The notes below the pieces were generated by a model, which was not told the DNA's origin, made no database searches, and saw only the letters and a list, made by a program, of their open reading frames with translations. From Mesobacillus campisalis (GTDB lineage: Bacteria; Bacillota; Bacilli; Bacillales; Cytobacillaceae): a stretch of DNA of 64,000 nucleotides. Each line of letters opens with the position of its first letter. The stretch's first letter is position 1. Shown here piece by piece: positions 16,599 to 25,628 of this stretch. The stretch lies in contig NZ_LAYY01000007.1 in NCBI RefSeq assembly GCF_000986785.1, positions 158,049-222,048 on the forward strand. The letters are read 5' to 3'. The position numbers and the translations under genes are program-made.

Positions 16599-16670
16599 AT
16601 GAAAAGGGGGGGGTGGAGAAAGGGAAACAGGAATGTAGATAAAAAATATTTTAACCAGGGGAGAATGAAA

Positions 16671-17240
16671 ATGACAAATGAAAAAACGGCCGATTTTTTT
16701 ACTTCGTATCGAAAAATAAGCGAGATGTGGGAAAAGGGTCTTAATGATTTTTTATTCAAGGCAGTAGATAACAAAGAGTTGATTGGGCTGACGAAAGTTG
16801 GAGTGGATGCACATTCAAGGTACGTGGAGAGGCTGAAACGGAACCACGAGCTGATCGCAAGCTATTGGAACCTGCCGACAAAAAAGGATGTGGCCAATGT
16901 TGCGGAGTTAACCATTCAGGCTGAAGAAAAAGTGGATATGCTTGAACAGCAAATATGGAGCATGCAGGATGCATTTGCAGCAACTTTCCAGGAACAGCAG
17001 ACATTGATACAAAACGTGATGGAATTCAACCAGCAGATGCATAACGAATTGATCAAGACTGCAAAAGGCTTGTCAGCGGATGTGAAAAAGCTCGGCAATG
17101 AGATAACAGAAGCTGCCGACCTAAAGAACATTGAGGAAATGAGGGAGGAGCTGGCTGGAATGAAAGAAGACCTGGAAGAAATGAAAAACCTGCTGAAGCA
17201 GGCAAAAGTACAGCCAGAGCTCGCTGGCTCATCTACATAA
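16671..17240 (+). CDS. phaR: PhaR subunit of class IV polyhydroxyalkanoate synthase
   Basis: 189 residues, mostly helical: an N-terminal SYRKISEMWEKGLNDF, a central helix bundle and a long C-terminal coiled coil rich in Glu/Lys (LKNIEEMREELAGMKEDLEE). Bacillus PhaR pairs with PhaC to form active class IV PHA synthase on the granule. Start ATG 16671 is preferred, seven bases after GGGGAG; the frame continues upstream without a better site. It is 14 bases before phaC. In B. megaterium a phaB gene lies between phaR and phaC; here it is missing. A FadR-like box lies upstream. Confidence 0.88.
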   Translation: MTNEKTADFFTSYRKISEMWEKGLNDFLFKAVDNKELIGLTKVGVDAHSRYVERLKRNHELIASYWNLPTKKDVANVAELTIQAEEKVDMLEQQIWSMQDAFAATFQEQQTLIQNVMEFNQQMHNELIKTAKGLSADVKKLGNEITEAADLKNIEEMREELAGMKEDLEEMKNLLKQAKVQPELAGSST

Positions 17241-17254
17241 GGGGGAGAAAAGAG

Positions 17255-18322
17255 ATGGCTTCAAGTACATTAATAAACATTCCTGCAGCGAGCCTTGAAA
17301 ATGAACGGGCACGCTGGAACGCTATTTATAAAGTATTGACAGAACCAAAACCCGAGATTGTGCCAACACCCAGGCAGGCTATATGGAGGAAGAATAAGTC
17401 GGTCCTATGGCATTATCCTGCAGCGGAAAAGAAGTATGAAACCCCTCTTTTCCTCGTCTATTCGCTCTTAAACAAGCCATATATCCTTGACATTTCCGAA
17501 GAGGGAAGCGTTATAGGGAACCTGACCAAAATGGGGTATGATGTGTATATGTATGACTGGGGTACACCCGGGCTGGAAGACAGGAACATCACTCTTGATC
17601 AATATGTCACCAACTACCTTGAAATGAGTGTCCGCCATGCCTTAAGGCATTCCCGTGCCGAGGAGATTTCCCTGGTAGGTTATTGTCTTGGAGGAACGAT
17701 GTCGGCGATTCTCGCCTCCATAACCGACCTTCCGATTAAAAATCTGGTCCTGGCTGCCGTGCCCCTTGATTACAGCACGTTTATTTTACCTGAAAAATGG
17801 GTCAAAGCCATCCAGGATGGGACGCTGGGCTTTGACCAGCTAACAGATGCATATGAAGTAATTCCATCACAATTCTTGTTTGCGGTCTTCATGGCGCTCC
17901 AGGGCTTCAATATTGGACCCAATATCAACCTCATTACAAGAGGGCATGATCCTAAATATGTGGATAAATGGCGCCGGATGGACAAATGGATGAAAGATTC
18001 CGTATCATTTTCAGGTGCAGCATTCAAGCAAATGCTCAAAGAGTGGTATAAGGATAACAAGCTGGTAAAGGGAGAAATGATTATTGGCGGCAAAAGGATG
18101 GATTTTGGCAATATAAAATGCAGCCTGCTCGTAATCACATCTACACGTGACGAGCTCGTTCTCGAAAGCCAAAGCTTGCCGATCATGGATTTGGTTTCCA
18201 GTGAAGACAAGACATATGAGCTAGTAGAAGCAGGGCATGTTTCCATCTGCCTGACAGGACAGTTTGCCTTCGCTGTGGATCCATGGCTGTCATCCCGTTC
18301 CAAAGTAATGCAGCCAAATTAA
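17255..18322 (+). CDS. phaC: Class IV polyhydroxyalkanoate synthase, catalytic subunit
   Basis: 355 residues, the length expected for class III/IV enzymes. The alpha/beta-hydrolase triad is visible: nucleophile Cys144 in the lipase-like box GYCLGG, Asp299 in TSTRDELV and His328 in EAGHVSI. Other family phrases are YDVYMYDWGTPG and a C-terminal DPWLSSRS. It polymerises (R)-3-hydroxyacyl-CoA into storage polyester with PhaR. The ribosome site GGGGGAGA is well placed. A hairpin ends the unit. The neighbours downstream (HIT protein, DD-carboxypeptidase) are unrelated. Confidence 0.95.
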   Translation: MASSTLINIPAASLENERARWNAIYKVLTEPKPEIVPTPRQAIWRKNKSVLWHYPAAEKKYETPLFLVYSLLNKPYILDISEEGSVIGNLTKMGYDVYMYDWGTPGLEDRNITLDQYVTNYLEMSVRHALRHSRAEEISLVGYCLGGTMSAILASITDLPIKNLVLAAVPLDYSTFILPEKWVKAIQDGTLGFDQLTDAYEVIPSQFLFAVFMALQGFNIGPNINLITRGHDPKYVDKWRRMDKWMKDSVSFSGAAFKQMLKEWYKDNKLVKGEMIIGGKRMDFGNIKCSLLVITSTRDELVLESQSLPIMDLVSSEDKTYELVEAGHVSICLTGQFAFAVDPWLSSRSKVMQPN

Positions 18323-18334
18323 TTGATTTGGTAA

Positions 18335-18362
18335 AACCGGAAAGGTCACCCTTTCCGGTTCT
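18335..18362 (+). terminator. phaRC: Terminator of phaRC
   Basis: AACCGGAAAGG (18335-18345) pairs with CCTTTCCGGTT (18350-18360); the T tract is short. Confidence 0.75.
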
Positions 18363-18419
18363 TATGTGTCGGCAGGTATGTAAGCAAAATCCATATAGTA
18401 TTTTCAGGGGGAAGTTTTA

Positions 18420-18929
18420 ATGAGGAAATTAACTCTTTCGGACGGCCAAACTCTAGAAGTCGCATGCTTGTCCTGTGCGCTGACCAGCGGCCTAGTTGAG
18501 CCGGCAGGCGGCGTAATTGTGGAAACGGAGCATTTCCATGCCCACCAGGACGTGGCCTACCCGATTAAAGGCTTGGTGATTTTAGCATCAAAGCGCCATA
18601 TTAGGTGCCTGGATGAACTTACTGAAGAGGAATCCCTGGAGTACATTTCATTGCTGACGAGAATCCGCAGGGCACAGAGAAAAGTTCTGGGCATTGAAAA
18701 GGTGTATTACTTTTATAATGAAGATACCACCCATCATTTCCATACATGGATGGTGCCCCGCTATGATTGGATGGAAAAGTTTGGCCGGTCCGTCGAGTCG
18801 GTCCGGCCTGTACTTCTCCATGCCCGGAATAACAGAAATGATGAAAAACATAAAAAAGACGTATTGGAGGGAATACGGGCCCTGACGGAAGAACTTAATT
18901 TTAAAATAAATATAAAACGGGGCCGCTAA
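18420..18929 (+). CDS. HIT-superfamily (histidine triad) protein
   Basis: 169 residues. The triad-like motif THHFHTWMVPR (about 102-112) fits the H-x-H-x-H pattern, though the last position is Trp rather than His. Upstream, FHAHQDVAYPIKGLVILASKRH resembles the substrate loop of HIT/GalT-like enzymes. The family hydrolyses or transfers nucleotidyl groups; the substrate is unknown and the altered triad makes activity uncertain. Start ATG 18420 lies behind AGGGGGAAG. Single gene. Confidence 0.7.
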   Translation: MRKLTLSDGQTLEVACLSCALTSGLVEPAGGVIVETEHFHAHQDVAYPIKGLVILASKRHIRCLDELTEEESLEYISLLTRIRRAQRKVLGIEKVYYFYNEDTTHHFHTWMVPRYDWMEKFGRSVESVRPVLLHARNNRNDEKHKKDVLEGIRALTEELNFKINIKRGR

Positions 18930-19019
18930 GGCTCTTTTTTTCTGCATATTTCTCTAATGATTATGCTATTAATTCCAGGCAGATAATAGGATAAAGAGTG
19001 GAAGGAGAGATGATTACTA

Positions 19020-20540
19020 TTGAGATTAAAGAAAGTTCTCTGCATATTACTCGTACTGTTCTTTTTCCTATCACTGCACACGTCCTCTAACAGAGCGACC
19101 AATGAAATAGAGAAAACGAAAGTAGTCTCTGTGGCTGCACAGCCAGCTGGAAAGGAAATGAATTCCGAGCTGGAGACCTTATTGGAAAGTGTGAAACAGG
19201 ATGAAAGGCTAAATGGGAGTGTTGTTGGAATCAGCATCCGGAAAGGAAGCACCGGAGAAATCCTTTATTCCAGCTTGGGAGAGACCCGGCTGCATCCTGC
19301 TTCGAACCAAAAGCTGCTGACAGCGGCGTCTGCCCTCATGACACTTGGTCCTGACTATACTTTTTCTACAGAGGTGTGGGCAGACGGGAAGATAAAAAAT
19401 GGAGTACTTCACGGCAATCTTTATTTGAGAGGCAAGGGAGACCCCACCTTATTAAGGGAAGACCTGGTCCAATTTGCACTGGATCTGAAATCCAAAGGCA
19501 TAGACAGGATTGACGGTGATTTGATAGGGGATGACAGCTGGTTTGACGATGTCAGGCTTTCGCAGGATCTGAACTGGTCGGATGAGGGCAACTATACCGG
19601 CGCGCAGGTTTCTGCATTGACGCTTTCTCCCGATTCCGATTTTGACACCGGCACAGTACTAATCGAAACCTTTCCGGGTGAAAAAGCTGGGAAACCGGGC
19701 AAGATTAAGGTGACGCCGGCAAATGAATATATAGCTATCCTCAATAAAACAGTAACCGTTGACGCGGGAGAGCCGAGGAAGCTGTCGGTTGAAAGGGAGC
19801 ATGGAAATAACAGGATTGTCATCAGCGGAGAAATCCCCATCAAGAGCAAACAGGAAAACTGGGTTGCAGTATGGGAGCCGGCAGGTTATACGGTAAATGT
19901 TTTTAAACTGGCGCTGGAGCAAGCGGGCGTAAGTTTCAGCAAGGATTCCTCAGAAAAACGAGGTGCCACACCCAAGAAGGCTAAACTTCTCACCTCCAAG
20001 GCATCCATGCCTTTAAAAGAAATTCTTATTCCTTTTATGAAACTGAGCAATAATGGCCACGGTGAAATCCTGGCGAAGGAAATGGGCAAGGTGGTGCATG
20101 GAGCAGGCAGCTGGGAAAAGGGCCTTAAAGTGATGGAGGAATGTGCAAAACTACTGGGTATGAATACGGCCTCCATGTTAATACGGGACGGGTCTGGCAT
20201 GTCCCATAAAAACATGATCCCCGCCAATGAAATATCAAGATTGCTGTACGCCGTACAATCAGAGGAATGGTTTCCTGCTTTTGAAAAGTCCCTGCCTGTG
20301 GCCGGGAGTTCTGGGCGGCTGAAAGGGGGAACACTCCGTTCCCGCCTGACAGGTGACAATGTTGAAGGAAGGGTGAAGGCAAAGACCGGTTCCATTACTG
20401 GCGTGTCGTCGCTTTCAGGCTATGTGACAGCAAAAAGCGGTACCACTTACATCTTTTCCATAATGATCAATAATCATTTAAGCCCTTCGGTTAGAGAACT
20501 CGAAGACAAGATTGTCACCATTTTGGCTGAAAACGGTTAG
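19020..20540 (+). CDS. dacC: D-Ala-D-Ala carboxypeptidase/endopeptidase (family S13, PBP4a-like)
   Basis: 506 residues with an N-terminal signal or anchor segment. Penicillin-binding motifs are in order: SxxK as PASNQK (S95-K98), SxN as LSNNG (S343-N345) and KTG in KAKTGS (455-457). The large insert between the first two motifs (about 150-300) is the extra domain typical of S13 enzymes such as B. subtilis PBP4a (DacC). It trims or opens peptide cross-links in the wall outside the cell. The TTG start at 19020 follows GGAGAG at a long spacing (about 12). A terminator follows. Confidence 0.9.
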   Translation: MRLKKVLCILLVLFFFLSLHTSSNRATNEIEKTKVVSVAAQPAGKEMNSELETLLESVKQDERLNGSVVGISIRKGSTGEILYSSLGETRLHPASNQKLLTAASALMTLGPDYTFSTEVWADGKIKNGVLHGNLYLRGKGDPTLLREDLVQFALDLKSKGIDRIDGDLIGDDSWFDDVRLSQDLNWSDEGNYTGAQVSALTLSPDSDFDTGTVLIETFPGEKAGKPGKIKVTPANEYIAILNKTVTVDAGEPRKLSVEREHGNNRIVISGEIPIKSKQENWVAVWEPAGYTVNVFKLALEQAGVSFSKDSSEKRGATPKKAKLLTSKASMPLKEILIPFMKLSNNGHGEILAKEMGKVVHGAGSWEKGLKVMEECAKLLGMNTASMLIRDGSGMSHKNMIPANEISRLLYAVQSEEWFPAFEKSLPVAGSSGRLKGGTLRSRLTGDNVEGRVKAKTGSITGVSSLSGYVTAKSGTTYIFSIMINNHLSPSVRELEDKIVTILAENG

Positions 20541-20553
20541 CCATGGATACTGA

Positions 20554-20588
20554 TTAAAAGCACCCAAGAAACTTGGGGGCTTTTAATA
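20554..20588 (+). terminator. Terminator of the carboxypeptidase gene
   Basis: TTAAAAGC pairs with GCTTTTAA, and inside it CCAAG pairs with CTTGG with a three-base loop. Confidence 0.8.
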
Positions 20589-20771
20589 CTCCTAGAGGCG
20601 TGCAGTGTTGGATTGCACTTTTCCCTCGGTTTAAGCAAAGAGGAACAGGTAAAGAATTAAACATAGCCTATCTCCAATCCTATTCAAGAATAATAGTTTT
20701 TGGTAAAATTAGGATAGAAGATTCATAGAATACGGCAACCAGGACGAATGCACGAAAAGGAGGGAGACAAA

Positions 20772-21677
20772 ATGCCGAGTTTTAGCAGTTATCTTTTTAG
20801 AAAGGGAATAAAAATTGGGGTAAAGAGGTTAGGAGATCTGAAGCAGGTGGACATCGGTGAGCGGCGACGAAAAATGGATGCACTTGCACTTAGGTGGTCG
20901 AAGCTTCCGAAAAACACTGAGGTTAAACAAACCGAGATTGAAGGACTGTATGCAGAGTGGATTTCCAATAATAAGTCCGTGGATAACAAGGTTATTCTCT
21001 ATTTGCACGGAGGCGCTTATGGGTATTGCTCTGCAAACACGCATCGTTCGCTTGCCGCTAGAATCATGAAGGAAGCCGGTGTCAAGGTGCTTCTCCCAGA
21101 GTATCGGCTTGCGCCGGAAAATCCGTATCCTGCAGCGCTGGAGGACGCTCTGTGCATCTATCGCTGGCTCTTAAGGCAAGGTTACGATCCCGGCAACATT
21201 TTTTTAGCCGGGGATTCGGCAGGAGGAGGCTTAAGTGTTGCTGCCGCCTTGTATTTGAGGGACCATGAAGAGCCGCTGCCTGCGGCAGTCATTTGCCTGT
21301 CTCCATGGGTGGATTTGACGAGCGGCGGTGAAAGCTACACCAAAAATCAACCCATTGACCCTTACTTAACGACAGACGGAGCAAGAGCAACTGCACTTGC
21401 TTATGCTGGAGAGGAAAGACTTGACCACCCGTACATTTCTCCGGTGTTTGCCGATTTTACCGGGTTTCCGCCTTTGTTTATCCAGGTTGGCAGTATTGAG
21501 ATCCTGTTAAGCGATGCCGAACAGCTTGCTGAAAAAGCACGGAAGGCAGGTGTACAGGTGGACATAAAAGTCTGGCAAGGGATGTGGCATGTATGGCAGG
21601 CTAGCGGCCGTCTCCGTGAAGCGAAACTGGCCATCAGAGAAATCGGCGAATATATAAAAGAGATAGACCATAGGTAA
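20772..21677 (+). CDS. Alpha/beta hydrolase of the hormone-sensitive-lipase (GDSAG) family
   Basis: 301 residues, cytoplasmic. The oxyanion motif HGGAYGYCS (from His79) and the nucleophile elbow LAGDSAGG (Ser149) are in the usual places; YRLAPENPYPAALEDA between them is highly typical. The catalytic His is in GMWHVWQ near the end and the Asp just before it. It acts on short-chain esters or lipid-like esters; the true substrate is unknown. Start ATG 20772 lies six bases after AAGGAGGG. Confidence 0.9.
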   Translation: MPSFSSYLFRKGIKIGVKRLGDLKQVDIGERRRKMDALALRWSKLPKNTEVKQTEIEGLYAEWISNNKSVDNKVILYLHGGAYGYCSANTHRSLAARIMKEAGVKVLLPEYRLAPENPYPAALEDALCIYRWLLRQGYDPGNIFLAGDSAGGGLSVAAALYLRDHEEPLPAAVICLSPWVDLTSGGESYTKNQPIDPYLTTDGARATALAYAGEERLDHPYISPVFADFTGFPPLFIQVGSIEILLSDAEQLAEKARKAGVQVDIKVWQGMWHVWQASGRLREAKLAIREIGEYIKEIDHR

Positions 21678-21697
21678 ACGTTTGTTTCCTGCAGCTT

Positions 21698-21770
21698 AAT
21701 ATGCCGCTTTCCGTTTTTGTGAAGACGAAATAAGTCTTGGTTTTACGGTTTATTATGGAAACGGCATATT
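21698..21770. repeat. Long inverted repeat with an inner hairpin
   Basis: Arms AATATGCCG (21698 on) and CGGCATATT (to 21770), continued inward by TTTCC and GGAAA; inside, AAGAC and GTCTT form a second stem around GAAATAA. It sits between convergent genes. It could be a transcription end for either side or a folded RNA; no run of T follows. Confidence 0.6.
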
Positions 21771-21772
21771 GA

Positions 21773-21806
21773 AGCGGCTCCACCCGATATATATGATGGA
21801 GCCGCT
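21773..21806. terminator. Hairpin beyond the DPBB gene
   Basis: AGCGGCTCC (21773-21781) pairs with GGAGCCGCT (21798-21806). It is only four bases from the stop of the minus-strand gene; the T tract is lacking. Confidence 0.5.
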
Positions 21807-21809
21807 CAT

Positions 21810-22469
21810 CTATCTTTCCTTGATATCAAATGAAATTAAGCGGCCATTTGCCGGATTATAAACGACGTTACCCTGAACCCTTATTCTTTCCTGGGGGGAT
21901 TGCAGGGTGAATTCATAGGTTCGCCTTGTTTGGGTTGGAGAAATTTCTGTTGTTCCTATTAATTTATAGTCGACCACATTATAGCCAGGATAGGCAGCTT
22001 GAGTTACTTCCAACAAATATTTCCCCCATTCCTCAGGCTCAACCTGTGGAGAAGTTAGGATTTCAATGTCGATGACACCCTGGTTTGGATTGGCTCCCAG
22101 CGCCGCAAATGCCCGGCGGTGGAGATTGATTCTGTTGGTGGGGTAGCCTTGGACCCGGTCAACAACTTTTACCAGAATTTCTCTCGGGCTTTGCGAAGAA
22201 ATATTCCTGATTTCAAGCATTTGGCCGCACCGATAAGGAGTGTTTGTTCCTACGGCTGCTGTCATATATTCATTATCGGACCAGGGAATGCCGCACTGAG
22301 TGACTGTTCCTCCTTCGGTCCAGGTGGCCTGGCCCCTGATTGGCTGCTGCCGGGCATAATAAGCCGGATAGCCACGATAATAATGCTCACGAAAAGGCTG
22401 TTGTCCATATGGCGCGCTCTGATAATAGTAACCATTTACAGTAGGCAGATAGGCATAATGAGGGTACAT
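21810..22469 (-). CDS. Double-psi beta-barrel (RlpA/expansin-like) plus DUF3889 protein
   Basis: 219 residues. The start is rich in Tyr/Pro/Gln (HYAYLPTVNGYYYQSAPYG), like spore or surface proteins. The middle is a barwin-like barrel: GTVTQCGIPWSDNEYMTAA, CGQMLEIRN and VVDRVQGYPTNRINLHRRAFAAL. The C-terminal third matches DUF3889 (WGKYLLEVTQAAYPGYNV and an RTYEF strand). No signal peptide is seen. The function is unknown; wall or spore-coat association is an inference. Start ATG 22469 is five bases after GGGAGG, so the longer frame to 22544 is rejected. Confidence 0.75.
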   Translation of the reverse strand: MYPHYAYLPTVNGYYYQSAPYGQQPFREHYYRGYPAYYARQQPIRGQATWTEGGTVTQCGIPWSDNEYMTAAVGTNTPYRCGQMLEIRNISSQSPREILVKVVDRVQGYPTNRINLHRRAFAALGANPNQGVIDIEILTSPQVEPEEWGKYLLEVTQAAYPGYNVVDYKLIGTTEISPTQTRRTYEFTLQSPQERIRVQGNVVYNPANGRLISFDIKER

Positions 22470-22597
22470 GTTTTTCCTCCCGGTAAAAAGGCTTTTTAAT
22501 ACCGTATGTAACCCCAGGGTTGACCGGTGACTGAGGGGAGACACTCCTTTTGAAGGTTCCCCAACATGATAATCCCTTTAGCCAAGCCAAGTCTGCG

Positions 22598-24265
22598 TTA
22601 AATTTCGATTATAATCGGAAGAATCATCGGCCTTCTTTTTGTCTGCCTGAACAGATACTGGCCGACTGACTTTTTGATGTTTTGTTTCATCACATTCCAC
22701 TGCCGTTCTCCATGAAGATCATTGACCGCTTTCGTTGCCAGGGAATTAACCTCTTTTAACAGTTCCTCTGAATTTCTTGCATACACAAAACCTCTGGATA
22801 TTGTATCTGGGCCCGAAACGATTTTGCGGTCTGATTTGCTGATGGTTACCACAATCACAAGCATTCCATCCTCAGACAGCTGTTTTCGGTCCCGGAGAAC
22901 GATGTCGCCCACATCGCCAACCCCTATTCCATCCACATACGTATCTCCATTTGGGATCGAACGGGTCTGGCGGGCTGCACCGTGTTCTATGTCAACCACA
23001 TCACCATTTTTAATAATAAAAGTGTTTCCCTGCTCAACACCGACCGATTCGGCCAGTAGGCGGTGATGATGCAGCATCCGGTATTCCCCATGAATTGGCA
23101 CAAAATAGGTTGGCTGCATCAAGGTGAGCATCAGCTTAAGGTCTTCCTGGTATCCGTGCCCCGATACATGCATTCCGGTAGAACTGCCGGACCCGTAAAT
23201 CACATTGGCACCCAATTTAAACAGATTATCAATGATTTTTGAAACTCCCTTTTCATTTCCAGGGATGGGTGAAGCAGCCAAAATTACGGTATCACCCGGA
23301 TAGATGGACGCATCCCGGTAGTTTCCCGTCGCCAGGCGGGCGAGCGCTGCCATCGGTTCGCCCTGGCTCCCGGTACATAAAATGGCGACTCTTTCAGGAG
23401 TGAAATCCTCAATCTGTTTGGCATCAATCAGCATGCCATCGGGAATATCCACATATCCTCTTTCCATTGCAACCTGGACTACATTCACCATGCTGCGACC
23501 CAGCAAGGCAAGTTTCCTGTTCGTTTTGATCGCCGATGCGACAACTTGTTGTACCCGGCTTACATTGGAAGCGAAGGTTGATACAAATACCTTACCCGTC
23601 GCTTTCATAAATGCTTCATCCATATGGCTGCCAACCATTTGCTCGGACGGAGTAAGCCCTTTGCGTTCGGCGTTGGTGCTCTCGGACACAAGCAGCAGGA
23701 CACCTTGCCGGCCAATTTCCGCCATTTTATGTATATCGGTTTTTTGATTATTGGCTGGTGTAAGGTCAAATTTAAAATCCCCAGTATGAACGACATTTCC
23801 TTCGGGTGTATGAAACACAATCCCGAGGCAGTCAGGGATGCTGTGGCTAACCCTGAAAAAAGAGACCCCAATCTGGCCAAGCTCCAGCTTTGATTCCGAA
23901 TCAATGGTCACAAGCTCGGAATCCCCCATGAGATGATGTTCGTTCAATTTCAGTTCAACTAGTCCAAAGGTAAAATGGGTCGCGTACACAGGAACTTCGA
24001 ATTTCTTTAGGAAATAGGAAATGGCCCCAATATGATCCTCGTGCCCGTGGGTCAGAATTAGACCCCTGATTTTTTCCTTGTTCTCCTCTAGATAAGTAAA
24101 ATCAGGAATAATCAGGTCAATGCCTAGCAAGCTCTCATCGGGAAACTTGCCTCCCGCGTCAACCACGATAATATCGTCGGCATACTGAAGGGCATACATA
24201 TTTTTACCTATTTCATTAATGCCTCCCAAGGCGAAAAAAGACAGTGCATTATTGTTTGTGCTCAA
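22598..24265 (-). CDS. Ribonuclease J family 5'-exo/endoribonuclease
   Basis: 555 residues, full length. The metallo-beta-lactamase zinc motif THGHEDHIG (about 72-80) is intact, followed by HSIPDCLGI, TGDFKFDLTP, the CTGSQGEPMAAL loop, HVSGHG and the C-terminal family ending RRPMILPIIIEI. The protein is about equally similar by eye to B. subtilis RNase J1 and J2, but keeps all metal ligands, so it should be active. It may be an additional paralogue; the rpoY-rnjA neighbourhood is absent here. TTG 24265 is chosen, eight bases after GGGAGG; TTG 24271 is too near. Confidence 0.9.
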   Translation of the reverse strand: MSTNNNALSFFALGGINEIGKNMYALQYADDIIVVDAGGKFPDESLLGIDLIIPDFTYLEENKEKIRGLILTHGHEDHIGAISYFLKKFEVPVYATHFTFGLVELKLNEHHLMGDSELVTIDSESKLELGQIGVSFFRVSHSIPDCLGIVFHTPEGNVVHTGDFKFDLTPANNQKTDIHKMAEIGRQGVLLLVSESTNAERKGLTPSEQMVGSHMDEAFMKATGKVFVSTFASNVSRVQQVVASAIKTNRKLALLGRSMVNVVQVAMERGYVDIPDGMLIDAKQIEDFTPERVAILCTGSQGEPMAALARLATGNYRDASIYPGDTVILAASPIPGNEKGVSKIIDNLFKLGANVIYGSGSSTGMHVSGHGYQEDLKLMLTLMQPTYFVPIHGEYRMLHHHRLLAESVGVEQGNTFIIKNGDVVDIEHGAARQTRSIPNGDTYVDGIGVGDVGDIVLRDRKQLSEDGMLVIVVTISKSDRKIVSGPDTISRGFVYARNSEELLKEVNSLATKAVNDLHGERQWNVMKQNIKKSVGQYLFRQTKRRPMILPIIIEI

Positions 24266-24392
24266 GGTCAAATCCTCCCAATCACTATGATTTTCTTATT
24301 ATCCCCGTTTTTGTTTCCTTTATTTTAGTGAATTTCCAGTCGTTTAAGGTGTTAAACCAATAAAAAATGATTAAGAATATTTTAATTACAAG

Positions 24393-24422
24393 TTGACAGG
24401 TAGGAATAATGGGTATTATAAT
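24393..24422 (+). promoter_or_regulatory. Consensus SigA promoter of the TSUP transporter unit
   Basis: TTGACA (24393-24398) and TATAAT (24417-24422), both perfect, with an 18-base spacer. The expected transcript start near 24430 puts the leader element at 24448-24503 in the RNA. Confidence 0.85.
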
Positions 24423-24447
24423 CTCCTTAATAAAAGAAAATAAAGAG

Positions 24448-24503
24448 GCACGCTGATCGGAACACCGAAGGCATAACCCTTATCCAGAGGGTTATGCCTT
24501 TTT
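24448..24503 (+). promoter_or_regulatory. Leader element A: small hairpin plus intrinsic terminator
   Basis: GATCGGAACACCGAAGGC carries a TCGG/CCGA hairpin (24457-24468). It is followed at once by a perfect 13-base stem (24468-24480 with 24488-24500) and T5. The transporter gene starts 32 bases later. The same core recurs in front of the sulfate ABC genes (element B), so transcription attenuation in response to sulfur status is the likely role. No known riboswitch consensus was recognised. Confidence 0.7.
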
Positions 24504-24534
24504 ATTTGCCAACTTAATTTAAAATGGGGTGTAA

Positions 24535-25428
24535 ATGGTGAAAAAGTTAATTGTATTTGCTTTTATTGGGTTCCTTGCCCAATTAATAGATGGGGGATTG
24601 GGAATGGGGTATGGTGTCACATCCTCATCACTGCTGCTCGCTTTCAGTATTGCCCCGGCAGTTGCTTCTGCTTCCGTACATTTATCAGAGGTTGTGACGA
24701 CCGCGGCCTCGGGCATTTCCCATATCAAGTTTGGAAATGTGGATAAACAAACAGTCTACAGGCTGGTGATTCCCGGCTCGATTGGTGCCTTTTTAGGAGC
24801 TACTTTCTTGAGCAATCTGCCTGGGGACTTGGCTAGACCTTATATCTCTTTATTTCTTCTTTTCCTTGGTGTCTATGTTCTGATAAGGTTCTTGTTCAAC
24901 TTCCGCCCGTCCGAAGAAAAAAAGAACATTTCCCTCAGCCGGAAGCAGTCCATTCCCTTGGGGCTTATCGCCGGTTTTGCTGATGCAACCGGAGGGGGAG
25001 GCTGGGGGCCAATTGCTACCCCTGTGCTTTTATCAAAAAAAGGAATGAGCGCCAGAAAGGTAGTTGGAACTGTGGATACAAGCGAGTTTGCCATCGCCGT
25101 TTCCGCAACAATCGGTTTTCTTATCTCCCTCGGTTGGGCCCAGGTCAATTGGTTTTGGGTGGCAGCTCTGATGATTGGCGGTGTCATTGCGGCTCCAATC
25201 GCAGCCTGGATGGTTCAGAAAGTCCATGCACAATTAATGGGGGTCCTTGTTGGCGGTTTCATCATTTTAGTTAACTCCAGGACGATGGCCCACACCTGGA
25301 TTGAAGATGCAAGTATCCATCCGTATGTTTATGCCGGGTTGGCATTGCTCTGGCTTGTTTCAATCCTTTATACGATATCCAGGATCAGCAGCTATAAAAA
25401 GATGGAAACAGCAGAAGTTCATTCATAA
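24535..25428 (+). CDS. TauE/SafE (TSUP) family sulfur-compound transporter
   Basis: 297 residues, eight or so membrane helices. TSUP features: the N-terminal AQLIDGGLGMGYGVTSS and a mirrored second half with IAGFADATGGGGWGPIATP, each a Gly-rich entry loop. Family members move sulfite, sulfate, sulfoacetate or similar anions. Being under the same leader element as the sulfate ABC transporter and next to YezD and an Rrf2 regulator, it most likely serves sulfate or sulfite movement. Start ATG 24535 follows GGGGTG. Single gene behind an attenuator-like leader. Confidence 0.85.
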   Translation: MVKKLIVFAFIGFLAQLIDGGLGMGYGVTSSSLLLAFSIAPAVASASVHLSEVVTTAASGISHIKFGNVDKQTVYRLVIPGSIGAFLGATFLSNLPGDLARPYISLFLLFLGVYVLIRFLFNFRPSEEKKNISLSRKQSIPLGLIAGFADATGGGGWGPIATPVLLSKKGMSARKVVGTVDTSEFAIAVSATIGFLISLGWAQVNWFWVAALMIGGVIAAPIAAWMVQKVHAQLMGVLVGGFIILVNSRTMAHTWIEDASIHPYVYAGLALLWLVSILYTISRISSYKKMETAEVHS

Positions 25429-25628
25429 TTTAAAGGAAGGCATGGCCTTTGTGTATCTGTTCCTAATGGAAAGAGATTAATGAGAGAGCTTAATATAAAT
25501 GCATGGATAAATGCCTGGAATTTTTATTTTTTAATGTACATTTTTGATGTGTTAGACATATTTTGAAAAAGAAAATAGCGTATTTGGGGAAGGGCCCGAT
25601 CAAAACTGGGCTTAATTTTATAAATAAA

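Noticed and set aside
18420..20540. HIT protein and DD-carboxypeptidase as part of the PHA operon
   Set aside because: A hairpin terminator follows phaC and the functions are unrelated.
22500..22575. A 23-codon minus-strand frame before the DPBB gene (MLGNLQK...)
   Set aside because: A weak AAAGGG site only, no family resemblance; too short to support.
24481..24490. S-box (SAM riboswitch) suggested by TTATCCAGAG
   Set aside because: The string is only the loop of the terminator; the rest of the S-box core is missing.
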